A stretch of 64,000 nucleotides of DNA from contig JAKLLA010000004.1 of assembly GCA_023150375.1 (NCBI GenBank), forward strand, positions 186,001-250,000. The letters run 5' to 3'. Below the pieces are notes generated by a model. It saw only the letters and a list, made by a program, of their open reading frames with translations, had not been told where the DNA came from and did no database searches. Shown here one piece after another: positions 43,642 through 53,404 of the stretch (position 1 is its first letter; every line of letters starts with the position of its first letter). Made by a program: the position numbers and the translations under genes. The stretch is from Burkholderiaceae bacterium. Its GTDB lineage: Bacteria > Pseudomonadota > Gammaproteobacteria > Burkholderiales > Burkholderiaceae_C.

Positions 43642-45513
43642 ATGTCCGCTGCCCCTGCCACCCCCGGCGCCGATGCCTGGGACCTGCCTGCCTGCCGTGC
43701 GCTGATCGACGAGCTGGCCGCCCTGCGCCTGGACATGCTGCAGCGCGAGGCCGATCTGGCCGCTCGGCGTGTGGGCGTCTGCGACGCCTATGCGGCCAGC
43801 GCGCGCAACTTCGCGCACTACCTGGCCCTGCGCCAGGACGATCGCCGTGACCTGCAGGACCGGCTGGCGGCGCTGGGTGTGTCGTCGCTGGGGCGCAGCG
43901 AGCCGGACGTGCTGGCCAACCTGCACAAGGTGCTCGGGCTGTTGCATCGCCTGGTGGGTCAGCCCTGGGAGGACCGCTCGGCCGAGGAGCCGATCGGCCT
44001 GCACGGCAGTGCCCGCCTGCTCGAGGCGCACGGCCGCGCGCTGCTGGGCGAGCCGCCGGCCGGCCGCGCGGTGCGCATCATGGTGACGCTGCCGTCCGAG
44101 GCGGCGAGCGACGACGGCGCGCTGATCCGCCGCCTCGTCGACGCCGGCATGGACATCGCGCGCATCAACTGTGCCCACGACGAGGCGCCGGCCTGGCAGG
44201 CGATGGCCCGCCAGGTGCGCGAGGCGGCGGCCGCGGCCGGGCGGCCGGTGCGCATCCTGATGGACCTGGCCGGGCCGAAGCTGCGCACCGGCCCGATCGC
44301 CCCCGGCCCGGCCGTGCTGAAGCTGCAGCCCGAGCGGGACGTCTGCGGGCGGGTGCTGCGGCCGGTGGCGATCGGCCTGCGGCCCTTCGGCCAGGCCAAC
44401 CCGATGCCGCAGGCGGATGCCCATCTGCAGGTCGACGCGGCCTGGCTCGCCCAGCTGCAGGTCGGTGACGAGCTGCGGCTGACCGATGCCCGCGACGCCC
44501 AGCGCAGCCTGCAGGTGGTGGCGCGTCGCGACGGCGGCGTGCTGCTGCACGCCGGCCAGACCCTCTACCTGGTGCCCGAGCTGCAGCTGCAGCGCCGCCA
44601 TGCCCTGGCCGGCCCGGCCGCGACGCGGCTGCAGGGCATCCCCTGCCGCAGCGGGCAGCTCTTCCTGCGCCCGGGCGACCGGCTGCGCCTGACGCGCGGG
44701 GGCATCGCCGCCCCGCTGGGCCGCGACGAGGTCGACCCGGCGCAGCCCTCCGATCTGTCGATCGCCTGCACCCTGCCGGAGGTCTTCACCCAGGTGCGCG
44801 CCGGCGAGCGCATCCTCTTCGACGACGGCCGCATCGAAGGCCGCATCGCCCGTGCCGGCGCCGAGGGCTTCGAGGTCGAGATCACCCGCACCCGCCCGGG
44901 CGGCACGGCGCTGGCGGCCGACAAGGGCATCAACCTGCCCGACAGCGCGCTGGACCTGCCGGCGCTGACCGCCAAGGACCGCTCCGACCTGGCCACGGTG
45001 GTGCAGTGCGCCGACCTGGTGGGCCTGTCCTTCGTGCAGCGCGCCGCCGATGTGCAGGCGCTGCGCGAGCAGCTGCAGGCGCTGGGCGCGGGCTCGCTCG
45101 GCCTGCTGCTGAAGATCGAGACCCGCCGCGCTTTCGAGCAGCTGCCCGAGCTGATCTTCGCCGCCATGGCCAGCGAGGGCGCGGGGCTGATGATCGCGCG
45201 CGGCGACCTGGCCGTGGAGTGCGGCTACGAACGCCTGGCCGAGGTGCAGGAGGAGATCCTCTGGGCCGCCGAGGCCGCGCACATGCCGGTGGTCTGGGCC
45301 ACGCAGGTCCTCGAGACGCTGGCCAAGACCGGCCAGCCCTCGCGCGCCGAGGTCACCGACGCGGCCATGGGCGAGCGCGCCGAGTGCGTGATGCTCAACA
45401 AGGGCCCGTACATCGTCGAGGCGATGCACACGCTGGACGACATCCTGCGCCGCATGCAGGGCCACCAGGCCAAGAAGCGCTCGCTGCTGCGCGCGCTGCG
45501 GGCCTGGGCGTGA
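43642..45513 (+). CDS. Atypical pyruvate kinase-like protein with long N-terminal extension
   Basis: LVDAGMDIARINCAHD, ILMDLAGPKLRTG, LLKIETRRAFEQL, MIARGDLAVECG, ATQVLETLAKTGQPSRAEVTDAA. Confidence 0.82.
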   Translation: MSAAPATPGADAWDLPACRALIDELAALRLDMLQREADLAARRVGVCDAYAASARNFAHYLALRQDDRRDLQDRLAALGVSSLGRSEPDVLANLHKVLGLLHRLVGQPWEDRSAEEPIGLHGSARLLEAHGRALLGEPPAGRAVRIMVTLPSEAASDDGALIRRLVDAGMDIARINCAHDEAPAWQAMARQVREAAAAAGRPVRILMDLAGPKLRTGPIAPGPAVLKLQPERDVCGRVLRPVAIGLRPFGQANPMPQADAHLQVDAAWLAQLQVGDELRLTDARDAQRSLQVVARRDGGVLLHAGQTLYLVPELQLQRRHALAGPAATRLQGIPCRSGQLFLRPGDRLRLTRGGIAAPLGRDEVDPAQPSDLSIACTLPEVFTQVRAGERILFDDGRIEGRIARAGAEGFEVEITRTRPGGTALAADKGINLPDSALDLPALTAKDRSDLATVVQCADLVGLSFVQRAADVQALREQLQALGAGSLGLLLKIETRRAFEQLPELIFAAMASEGAGLMIARGDLAVECGYERLAEVQEEILWAAEAAHMPVVWATQVLETLAKTGQPSRAEVTDAAMGERAECVMLNKGPYIVEAMHTLDDILRRMQGHQAKKRSLLRALRAWA

Positions 45514-45596
45514 GCCCAGCGTCTCGCCGCAGCCGCCGGGGGGCCGGCTTTGCGCCTACGATGGCGCACCGACCCTGCCGCCCGACCTCGACCTGA

Positions 45597-46658
45597 ATGA
45601 GTGACGTTCCCGACGCGCCCCTGTCCACCGACGCCGCCGCCAACCCTGCCCAGGCGCTGCCCTACGGCAGCGACGAGAACGGCCTGATCTGCGGCTACCA
45701 CCATCTGCCCGGACAGGCGGCCACCGCGCTGGCCAGCGCCGATGCGGCGCTGCCGCACCTGCGCGAGCCCGGCGGCGGCTTCGTCTGGCTGCACATGAAC
45801 GTCGGCCATGTCGCGGCCGAGGGCTGGCTGCGCCGCCATGCCGGGCTGACCGACAACTTCTACGAGGCGCTGCACCAGGGCTCGCGCTCCACCCGCATCG
45901 AACGCGACGAGGACAGCCTCTTCGCGGTGATCAACGACGTCACCTTCGACTTCACCTTCGATGCCGGCGATGTCGCCACGCTCTGGGTCGCGGTGCGTCC
46001 CGGCCTGGTGGTGACGGCGCGGCGCCACCCGCTGCGCTCGGTCGACCGGCTGCGCCTGGCGGTGCGGCGCGGCGACCGGCTCGATTCCAGCGTCGCGCTG
46101 CTCGACCACCTGCTGGGCGACCAGGCCGACGAGCTGCAGCGCATCGTGCGCCAGGCCACCGACCGCGTCGACGACATCGAGGATGCGGTGCTGGCCGGGC
46201 ATCACCGCAGCCATACCACCGAGCTGGCGCAGCTGCGCCGGCTGATGGTGCGCCTGCAGCGCCTGCTGGCCCCCGAGCCGAGTGCGCTGCAGCGCACCCT
46301 GTCGAAGCCGCCGGCCTGGATCGGCGCCGAGGACATCGCCCACCTGCACCGCGCCAGCGAGGAGTTCGCGCTGGTGCTGCGCGACATCGGCGCACTGCAG
46401 GAGCGCATCAAGCTCATGCAGGACGAGGCCTCCGCCCGCGTGGCCGAGGAGAACAACCGCAGCCTGTTCATGCTGACCATGGTGACGGTGCTGGCCCTGC
46501 CGATCAACCTCACCGCCGGCCTGTTCGGCATGAACGTCGGCGGCATTCCCTGGGGCGAGCATCCGGCGGGCTTCTGGATCCTGCTGCTGTGGGTGGGCTC
46601 GCTCACCGGCCTGATCGCCGCGATCGCCTGGCGGCGCATGCGGCCGGCGGGCGAATGA
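45597..46658 (+). CDS. zntB: CorA/ZntB-family metal transporter
   Basis: C-terminal two-TM region with GLFGMNVGGIPW; long cytoplasmic helical domain. Confidence 0.87.
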   Translation: MSDVPDAPLSTDAAANPAQALPYGSDENGLICGYHHLPGQAATALASADAALPHLREPGGGFVWLHMNVGHVAAEGWLRRHAGLTDNFYEALHQGSRSTRIERDEDSLFAVINDVTFDFTFDAGDVATLWVAVRPGLVVTARRHPLRSVDRLRLAVRRGDRLDSSVALLDHLLGDQADELQRIVRQATDRVDDIEDAVLAGHHRSHTTELAQLRRLMVRLQRLLAPEPSALQRTLSKPPAWIGAEDIAHLHRASEEFALVLRDIGALQERIKLMQDEASARVAEENNRSLFMLTMVTVLALPINLTAGLFGMNVGGIPWGEHPAGFWILLLWVGSLTGLIAAIAWRRMRPAGE

Positions 46659-46727
46659 AGAGGTGCCACCCGCCGGGACGATCGCTGCGACTGGCCCCAG
46701 CCCGCCCGGCGTGCCAGACTGTGGGCC

Positions 46728-47087
46728 ATGCCCGCCGCCTGCCACGCCGCTCCCCCGGTCCGCCCCCCGGCCCGTCCTGCGCGCCGGCGCCGCCTGCCGG
46801 CCCTGCTGGCGGCTCTGCTGCTCTCGGGCTGCGTGGTGGTGCCGCGCAGCGTGCCGGTCTACGACGCCGACTGCCAGATCACCCACCGGCAGTGGGTGCT
46901 GGACGTGCAGCAGATCGGCAGCTTCGCCGGCTGTCACAACGAAGGCTGCATCGGCGTCCTGGTGGCGCTGGGCGCGGTGGCCTCGGTGTCGGCGGTGATC
47001 TCCGGCTCGGTGGTGGTGGTCGGCAACGTCGTCTACTGGTTCGAGAAGCGCAGCCAGTGCCGCGAGTCGCCGCGCCCGCCACGCTGA
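46728..47087 (+). CDS. Small predicted lipoprotein, unknown function
   Basis: Signal peptide and lipobox LLLSGC; hydrophobic C-terminal segment. Confidence 0.65.
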   Translation: MPAACHAAPPVRPPARPARRRRLPALLAALLLSGCVVVPRSVPVYDADCQITHRQWVLDVQQIGSFAGCHNEGCIGVLVALGAVASVSAVISGSVVVVGNVVYWFEKRSQCRESPRPPR

Positions 47088-47106
47088 GCGGCTGAGCGGC
47101 TGAGCG
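47083..47106. repeat. 8-bp tandem repeat GCTGAGCG x3 at the lipoprotein stop codon
   Basis: Read directly. Confidence 0.85.
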
Positions 47107-47125
47107 GCCGGGGGCTCGGCGCGCC

Positions 47126-48526
47126 TCAGCGGCTCGCGTTGCCGTCCACCAGCCGCAGTGCCGTGCCCGGCCCGCCCTGCTGGCGCTTGTGGCGGTACAT
47201 CTGGGCGTCGGCCTGTGCCAGCATGGCTTCGGGGCTGCGGGCGTGGTCCGGATACAGCGCGATGCCCACCGAGCAGCCGATGCGCAGGCAGCAGCTGCCG
47301 GCGTTGATGGGCATCGCGATGGCCTTGGTGATCTTGGCCAGGATGCGCTCGAGCGTCTCGTCGGGCGGTGCCGCCGGGATCAGCACTGCGAACTCGTCGC
47401 CGCCCAGCCGGGCCACCACGTCGTCGGCGCGCAGGCAGCGGCGCATGCGCTGTGCGGCGGTCTTGAGCGCCAGGTCGCCCACGGCGTGGCCGTGCAGGTC
47501 GTTGATCTGCTTGAAGCGGTCCAGGTCGACGTAGAGGATGGCCACGCGCTCGTCGTGCCGCTCGGCCTCGGCGACGGCGGCCTGCAGCCGCTCGGTGAAG
47601 CGCTCGCGGTTGGCCAGGCCGGTGAGCGCGTCGTGGTTGGCGCGCCACTCGTTGCGCCGCGCGTGCTCGCGCAGCTCGGTGATGTCGGTGAGCGTGCCGA
47701 TGTAGCCGCCCTGCAGCCGGTCGCCGTCGGCCATCGGTCCGGCCTCCAGGCGCAGCCAGGTGCAGGCGCCCGGGCGACCCAGACAGATTTCCTCGGCAAA
47801 GCGCACCCGCGCGCTGCAGGCCGCGCTCCAGCGCGGGCTCAGGCGCACGATGTCGTCCGGCGGCAGCATGCTCAGCCAGTGCCGGCCCAGCTGGGCGGCC
47901 AGATCCACGCCCAGCATCTGGCCGCCACGCTCGTTGCAGTAGCTCAGCAGGCCTTGCGCGTCGGTCTCGAACAGGCCCACCGGGGCCAGCCGCGCCATCT
48001 CGCGAAAGCGCAGCGACTGGCGCCCCAGCTCCTGCTGCGCCTCGGTGAGGCGCTGCAGTTCGCCGCGCAGCTGGCGTGCCTGCTCCTTGAGCAGGCGCTC
48101 GCGCCGGGCGATCTCGCTCATGTCGCGCACCTGCAGCACGCACTGGCGGCGGCCGTCCGGCCCCAGCGCGGCGATCACGTCCACGGCGTGGCGCATGCGC
48201 TCCTCGCCGCGCTCGCCGGGGGCATGCAAGGGCAGCGGGGTCGGGTGAAAGGCATGCGACAGCCGCATCGAATGGCCGAACTCGAGGCACTCGCGCACCG
48301 CGTACACCAGCCGCGGGTCGATGCGGCCGGCCCAGAGTTCGTCCAGGCGGTGGCCGCTCAGGGCCGTCGGCCCGCGCAGGCGCTCGCGCAGCCAGCGGTT
48401 GGCTCGGACGATCGCCGCGTCGCGGTCGAGCAGCAGCACGCCCACGTCCAGGGTATCGACCAGGTCGTGGGGCACGGCGGCCGAGACCGCGGCCGCGCCG
48501 TCCTCGGAACGACGCACGCGGATCAT
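47126..48526 (-). CDS. PAS-GGDEF diguanylate cyclase
   Basis: PAS-like N-terminus; VARLGGDEFAVLIPA, ILYVDLDRFKQINDLHGHAVGD. Confidence 0.92.
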   Translation of the reverse strand: MIRVRRSEDGAAAVSAAVPHDLVDTLDVGVLLLDRDAAIVRANRWLRERLRGPTALSGHRLDELWAGRIDPRLVYAVRECLEFGHSMRLSHAFHPTPLPLHAPGERGEERMRHAVDVIAALGPDGRRQCVLQVRDMSEIARRERLLKEQARQLRGELQRLTEAQQELGRQSLRFREMARLAPVGLFETDAQGLLSYCNERGGQMLGVDLAAQLGRHWLSMLPPDDIVRLSPRWSAACSARVRFAEEICLGRPGACTWLRLEAGPMADGDRLQGGYIGTLTDITELREHARRNEWRANHDALTGLANRERFTERLQAAVAEAERHDERVAILYVDLDRFKQINDLHGHAVGDLALKTAAQRMRRCLRADDVVARLGGDEFAVLIPAAPPDETLERILAKITKAIAMPINAGSCCLRIGCSVGIALYPDHARSPEAMLAQADAQMYRHKRQQGGPGTALRLVDGNASR

Positions 48527-49155
48527 GCCGGCTCCAGCTCGAAGAAGTGGCGGATGCGCTCGATGCCGGTCTCGAGGGCCGGCAGCTCCATCAGGAAGAG
48601 CACATAGCCGCCGATGCGCTGGCTCATCATGTTCATGCCGATGCGCGCCATCAGCACCAGCTCGCCGCCCGGAGGCTCGGCGAAGAGCTCCTGCGGCTCG
48701 GCGCTGCGCACGCCGGGCAGGGTGCCGATCATCTCGGTGTCGAAGATCTGCGCCAGGCTGTTCATGCAGCTGTTGATGATGATGTTGCCCACCTCGGCCA
48801 GCGCGTCCTGCTCGAGCTCGCTGATCTGCTCGGCCGCGGGCGAGCTGTCGCCCAGCATGCGGCGCACGATCTCGAGGCTGCCGTGCTCGGGGAAGATCAG
48901 CATCGCCTCGGTGCACAGGCCGCCCTGCGGCCGGTCGAAGCGCTGCGCGATGCTGCACAGCTTGGCCGAGCTGCCCTCGCGCGGCAGGCCCTGCAGGCGG
49001 TCGACCAGCTCGGTGCGGGGCAGCAGCTCCACCTCCGGCACCGTCATCAGGATTTCCTCGTGCACGATCTCCGCGAAGGAGGCCGCCGCCTCGCCCAGCG
49101 CGAGGTTGAAGGCCTCCGCCAGCGCGTCCCGGCAGTCCTCGTCGAGCCGGATCAC
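48523..49155 (-). CDS. CheC-like chemotaxis phosphatase
   Basis: ELEQDALAEVGNIIINSCMNSLAQIF motif. Confidence 0.85.
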   Translation of the reverse strand: MIRLDEDCRDALAEAFNLALGEAAASFAEIVHEEILMTVPEVELLPRTELVDRLQGLPREGSSAKLCSIAQRFDRPQGGLCTEAMLIFPEHGSLEIVRRMLGDSSPAAEQISELEQDALAEVGNIIINSCMNSLAQIFDTEMIGTLPGVRSAEPQELFAEPPGGELVLMARIGMNMMSQRIGGYVLFLMELPALETGIERIRHFFELEPA

Positions 49156-49544
49156 GCCGCCGACTCCGCCTCGTGCGCGGGCAGCAGCGCGAGGATGGCG
49201 TCGATCACCTCGCCCTTGACCGGCTTGCGCATCAGCGGAATGCCCAGCGCCTCGGCCTTGGCCAGGGTGGCGGACTGGACGTTGGCGGTGAGCAGGGCAA
49301 CGCGGGTCTCGGGCCGCTCGCCGAGGATCTGGGCGGCCGCCTCGATGCCCGTGATGCCAGGCATGTTGACGTCCAGGATCACCAGCGCGGGCTCGTGCAC
49401 GCGGGCCTGGGCGATCGCCTCCGGGCCGTCGCCGGCCTCGATCAGCCGCAGCTCGGGGCGGCGGTTGCGGATCAGGCCGCAGGCGATGTTGCGTGAGATG
49501 CGGCTGTCGTCGACCACCAGGACGGTGGCGGGCGTGGGGGTCAT
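49152..49544 (-). CDS. CheY-like single-domain response regulator
   Basis: VLVVDDSRISRNIA...LVILDVNMPGITGIE...MRKPVKGEVI. Confidence 0.92.
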   Translation of the reverse strand: MTPTPATVLVVDDSRISRNIACGLIRNRRPELRLIEAGDGPEAIAQARVHEPALVILDVNMPGITGIEAAAQILGERPETRVALLTANVQSATLAKAEALGIPLMRKPVKGEVIDAILALLPAHEAESAA

Positions 49545-49630
49545 CGGGGTCTCCGGGGTGGTTTGCCCACAGTATCCGGAGACCCGAATCGATAGAAACC
49601 GCAAATTGGGCGGGGATCCGCCCCCAGACG

Positions 49631-50194
49631 TCAGAAGTTGACGCCGATCTTCGCGCCCCAGGTCAGCGGGTCGAGGCGGGCGCCGTCGCGCTTGTTGGTG
49701 AGGTGGTAGCGCACGTCGATGCCGGTGTAGAGCGGGCCGGCCCGGTAGTTCGCGCCGGCGGCCGCGCCGATGCCGGTGAAGGTGCGGTCACCCGCGTCGC
49801 TGTCGAACTGGAACACGCCCAGGCTGGGGCCCACGCCCATCGACAGGCCCGGGGCGCCCTGCACCGGCGCGGTGTAGCGCGGCGAGAGCTCCCAGTTCGT
49901 GCCCTGCACGCCGCCCTTGTTCGAGCGCGAGAAGTTCACGTGCGTGCGGATGCGCTGGTCGGGCGACTGGATCAGCCCGCAGTTCATGTTCAGGTCGATG
50001 CCCCAGGCGTTCGTGTCGCCGCCCTTGTCGGGCATGACGCGGTTGCCGGTGAAGGCGATGCTGACCTCCGGCTTGAAGCCGGGGTTGTTCAGGCCGGGCA
50101 GGAACTGCCAGCCGGAGGACTGGGCCTGGGCGGCACCGGCGGCGCCGAGGGTGGCCAGGACGATCAGAGCGGGACGGATCTTCTGCAGGTTCAT
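49631..50194 (-). CDS. Predicted outer-membrane beta-barrel-type protein
   Basis: Signal peptide ending AQAQ; alternating pattern, C-terminal F. Confidence 0.6.
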   Translation of the reverse strand: MNLQKIRPALIVLATLGAAGAAQAQSSGWQFLPGLNNPGFKPEVSIAFTGNRVMPDKGGDTNAWGIDLNMNCGLIQSPDQRIRTHVNFSRSNKGGVQGTNWELSPRYTAPVQGAPGLSMGVGPSLGVFQFDSDAGDRTFTGIGAAAGANYRAGPLYTGIDVRYHLTNKRDGARLDPLTWGAKIGVNF

Positions 50195-50375
50195 GGACTT
50201 TCCTGTGTCGGAGTGAAATCGCCCGCGGCAGCGGCCGGCCCCGTGCGGGCCCGCGACGGCCGCGAGAGGGTGGACTCTAGGCGACTCGGCGGCTCGCGCC
50301 TGTAACCGTGGTCACACAGCGCGTTTCGAGTCGTGCACGGGGCCGGGCGTTCCCGGACCGGGCCGCCGCAGCACG

Positions 50376-51230
50376 TCAGGCCATGTAGCCAGTGCGCAAC
50401 GCCCGCGCCCACTCGGGCTGGCCGCGCTGTTCGGCCCGCCGGGCCATCGGCTCGGCGTCGTAGGGCAGCGCGATCAGCTCGGCCTGCCAGTGGCCCTGCG
50501 GGCGGCGCTCGGCGATGGCGTAGCGGGCGTCCGGCGCCCCGGTTTCCACCCAGTGCAGGCAGGGGTGGTCGTCGTCGTAGGCCGGCAGCCCGACGCTGCC
50601 GGGGTTGACGATCAGCACGCCGCCGGGGCCGCGCATCGCCCTCGGCAGATGGGTGTGGCCGCAGGCCACCAGCCGGGCGCGGCAGGGGCCGAGCCGCTCG
50701 GCCACCTCGGCCGCGCTGGCCGGGCGCAGGCCGGCGGCAGGCCGGCCCCCGCGCAGCGGCGCGCAGCCCGGTGGCGGCGGCTCCACGGTCTCGAGGAAGT
50801 AGGCCAGGTCGTCACGCGGCGTGCCATGGCAGAGCAGCACCTCGCCGCCCAGCAGCTCGAGCGTGCCCGGCAGGCCGGCCATCCAGGCGCGCTCGGCCTC
50901 GCCCAGCTCGGCGGCCGCATGGGCGTCGCTGGCGCTCCACTGCCCGGGGCCCTGGGTGAGCAGCTGGCGCTCGTGGTTGCCCGCCAGCGTCGGCCAGTCC
51001 TGCGCCATCAGCAGCGCGGCGGTCTCGCGCGCGCACAGCGGGCCCGACAGGCTGTCGCCCAGGTTGACGATCGCATCCACGCCGCGCCGCTGCACATCGG
51101 CCAGCACCGCCTGCAGGGCGTCCAGATTGCCGTGGATGTCCGACAGCAGGGCGAGCCGGAAGGGGCGGTCGCCGGGCGGCTCGTGCAGGGCCGCGGCGGC
51201 GGGGCGGGGCAGGCGGCGATGGGGCGGCAT
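50376..51230 (-). CDS. Metallophosphoesterase (YfcE/DUF2851-like calcineurin fold)
   Basis: LALLSDIHGNLDALQAVL, VNLGDSLSGP, GNHERQLL, CGHTHLPRAM, VNPGSVGLP. Confidence 0.88.
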   Translation of the reverse strand: MPPHRRLPRPAAAALHEPPGDRPFRLALLSDIHGNLDALQAVLADVQRRGVDAIVNLGDSLSGPLCARETAALLMAQDWPTLAGNHERQLLTQGPGQWSASDAHAAAELGEAERAWMAGLPGTLELLGGEVLLCHGTPRDDLAYFLETVEPPPPGCAPLRGGRPAAGLRPASAAEVAERLGPCRARLVACGHTHLPRAMRGPGGVLIVNPGSVGLPAYDDDHPCLHWVETGAPDARYAIAERRPQGHWQAELIALPYDAEPMARRAEQRGQPEWARALRTGYMA

Positions 51231-51234
51231 CCGG

Positions 51235-51396
51235 CTACTTTGCGTCCAGCAGGGCCGAGATGTCCAGCAGGACGGGTGCGTGGTCGACCCGCAGGGCGGG
51301 CGTTTCGGTCTCGGCGCGCGTCGGCGGTGCAAGGGCCAGCAGCGTGGCGGCCAGCAGCAGCGGCGCGAAGTGATGGGGTTCGAAGGGAGGAAGCAT
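51235..51396 (-). CDS. Short secreted peptide candidate (53 aa)
   Basis: Signal-peptide-like FAPLLLAATLLALAPPTRAETE; ORF abuts the metallophosphoesterase. Confidence 0.4.
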   Translation of the reverse strand: MLPPFEPHHFAPLLLAATLLALAPPTRAETETPALRVDHAPVLLDISALLDAK

Positions 51397-51467
51397 GGCG
51401 GAGCCTGCGGCGTCGCAAGAGGGGGCTCGGGTCGGCGAGCAGACACGGCGCACTCTAGGCGGCGCGG

Positions 51468-51485
51468 GTGACGCGGTCGTGACCC
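51468..51485 (-). promoter_or_regulatory. Pho-box-like pair facing the 51396 ORF
   Basis: Minus strand GGGTCAC-GACC-GCGTCAC, 11-bp spacing. Confidence 0.35.
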
Positions 51486-51500
51486 GTCGGCGGGTGGCGG

Positions 51501-51518
51501 CTGTCACGGCACGATCAT
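51501..51518 (+). promoter_or_regulatory. Pho-box-like pair upstream of phoD
   Basis: CTGTCAC-GGCA-CGATCAT, 11-bp spacing. Confidence 0.5.
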
Positions 51519-51607
51519 GTGCAAGCGCGAGCATGCGGCACGTCCCGGTGCCGGCCGTCCGAGCAGGCGGCCCGCCTCCATTTCCTCCGCCGATCGAGAC
51601 CCCTCCC

Positions 51608-53404
51608 ATGACCCACGATGCTGCTGCGAACGACCTGCCGGCCGGCCCGGATGCCGAGCGTGCCCTGCTGCGGGGCAACCCCCTGCCCGAGGGCGCGGCC
51701 GACGCCTCGCGGCGCGGCTTCGTGCGCGGGCTGGCACTCGGCGGTCTGGCGCTGGGCGCGCTGGGGCTGGCGGGTTGCGGTGGCTCGGACGACGACGACG
51801 ACACCCCGGCCGTGCAGTACCTGCATGGCGTGGCCAGCGGCGACCCGCTGGCCGACCGGATCATTCTGTGGACCCGTCTGAGCACGACCGCCGCCGCCGT
51901 GACGGTGCGCTGGGAGGTGGCGCGCGACGCGGCCTTCACCGCCCTGGCCGCCAGCGGCCGGACCACCACCGACGCCTCGCGCGACTGGACCGTCAAGGTC
52001 GACGCCACCGGCCTGCAACCCGGCACCCGCTACTGGTATCGCTTTGCGGTGGGCACACAGCGCTCCCCGGTGGGTCGCACCCGCACCCTGCCCGGTGCTG
52101 CGGTGGCCCAGGTGAAGCTGGCGGTGTTCTCCTGCTCCAACTACCCGGCCGGATACTTCCACGTCTATGCCGAGGCCGCCCAGCGCGACGACCTCGACGC
52201 CACGCTCCACCTGGGCGACTACCTCTACGAGTACCCCCGCGGCGGCTACGCCAGTGGCCAGGCGGCTGCCCTGGGGCGCGAGGTGCTGCCCGCCACCGAG
52301 CTGTCGACGCTGGCCGACTACCGCAGCCGCTACGCCCAGTACCGCAGCGACGCCGACCTGCAGGCCCTGCATGCGGCCGCGCCGATGATCGCGGTGTGGG
52401 ACGACCACGAAATCGCCAACGACACCTGGAAGGGCGGCGCCGAGAACCACACCGAAGGCAGCGGCACCGGTGGCGAAGGCAGCTTCGCCGAACGCCGCGC
52501 CGCCGCGGTGCAGGCCTGGCACGAGTGGCTGCCGGTGCGCAGCGGCGCAGACCTGCTGAGCATCTACCGCAGCTTCTCCTTCGGCAACCTGCTGGCGCTG
52601 CACATGCTGGACACCCGCGTGCTCGCACGCGACCGGCAGCTGGACTACGCCGACTACACCACCGCCACCGGGCTGGATGCGGCCGGCTTCACCGCCGCCC
52701 TGTCCGACCCCGGCCGACAGCTGCTGGGCAGCACCCAGACCGCCTGGCTGACGGCGCAGATGAGCGCCTCCACCGCCACCTGGCAGGTGCTCGGCCAGCA
52801 GGTGCTGATGGGCCGCATGAACATCCCCGCGCCGATCCTGTTCGAGGCGCTGAACCCCGGCAGCGGCGTGAGCGTCGGCACCTACAGCGCCCTCTATGCC
52901 CGGTCCCTGACGGACCCCGGCTCGCTCACCGCCGCCGAACAGGCCCTCCTGGCCCAGCCGGCCATCCCCTACAACCTGGACGCCTGGGACGGCTACCCCG
53001 TGGCGCGCGAAACCGTGCTGGGCACCGCCCGGGCGCTGGACAAGAACCTGGTCGTGCTGGCCGGCGACACCCACAACGCCTGGGCCAGCGACCTGCGCGA
53101 TGCTGCCGGGCGCAGCGTCGGCGTCGAGTTCGCCACGCCCTCGGTGAGCTCGCCGGGCTTCGAGGCCATCCTGACCGGCGAGGAGCCGGCCACGCTGGCC
53201 GCCGGCCTGACGCAGCTCATCGAGCCGCTGGTCTACTGCGACACCTCGCGGCGCGGCTACCTGCTGATCACCGCCAGCGCCACCGAATGCCGGGCCGACT
53301 GGGTCTTCGTCGACTCGGTGCTGCGCAGGACCTATGCGGCCGTCAGCGGCCAGTCGCTGCGCGTGCTGCCCGGCGCGGCCAACCGGCGCATCGTGCCGGT
53401 GTGA
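51608..53404 (+). CDS. phoD: PhoD-family alkaline phosphatase (Tat-type lipoprotein signal)
   Basis: SRRGFVRGLALGGLALGALGLAGC; HGVASGDPLADRIILWTR; LGDYLYEYPRGGY; WDDHEIANDTWKGGAENH; GDTHNAWASDL. Confidence 0.93.
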   Translation: MTHDAAANDLPAGPDAERALLRGNPLPEGAADASRRGFVRGLALGGLALGALGLAGCGGSDDDDDTPAVQYLHGVASGDPLADRIILWTRLSTTAAAVTVRWEVARDAAFTALAASGRTTTDASRDWTVKVDATGLQPGTRYWYRFAVGTQRSPVGRTRTLPGAAVAQVKLAVFSCSNYPAGYFHVYAEAAQRDDLDATLHLGDYLYEYPRGGYASGQAAALGREVLPATELSTLADYRSRYAQYRSDADLQALHAAAPMIAVWDDHEIANDTWKGGAENHTEGSGTGGEGSFAERRAAAVQAWHEWLPVRSGADLLSIYRSFSFGNLLALHMLDTRVLARDRQLDYADYTTATGLDAAGFTAALSDPGRQLLGSTQTAWLTAQMSASTATWQVLGQQVLMGRMNIPAPILFEALNPGSGVSVGTYSALYARSLTDPGSLTAAEQALLAQPAIPYNLDAWDGYPVARETVLGTARALDKNLVVLAGDTHNAWASDLRDAAGRSVGVEFATPSVSSPGFEAILTGEEPATLAAGLTQLIEPLVYCDTSRRGYLLITASATECRADWVFVDSVLRRTYAAVSGQSLRVLPGAANRRIVPV

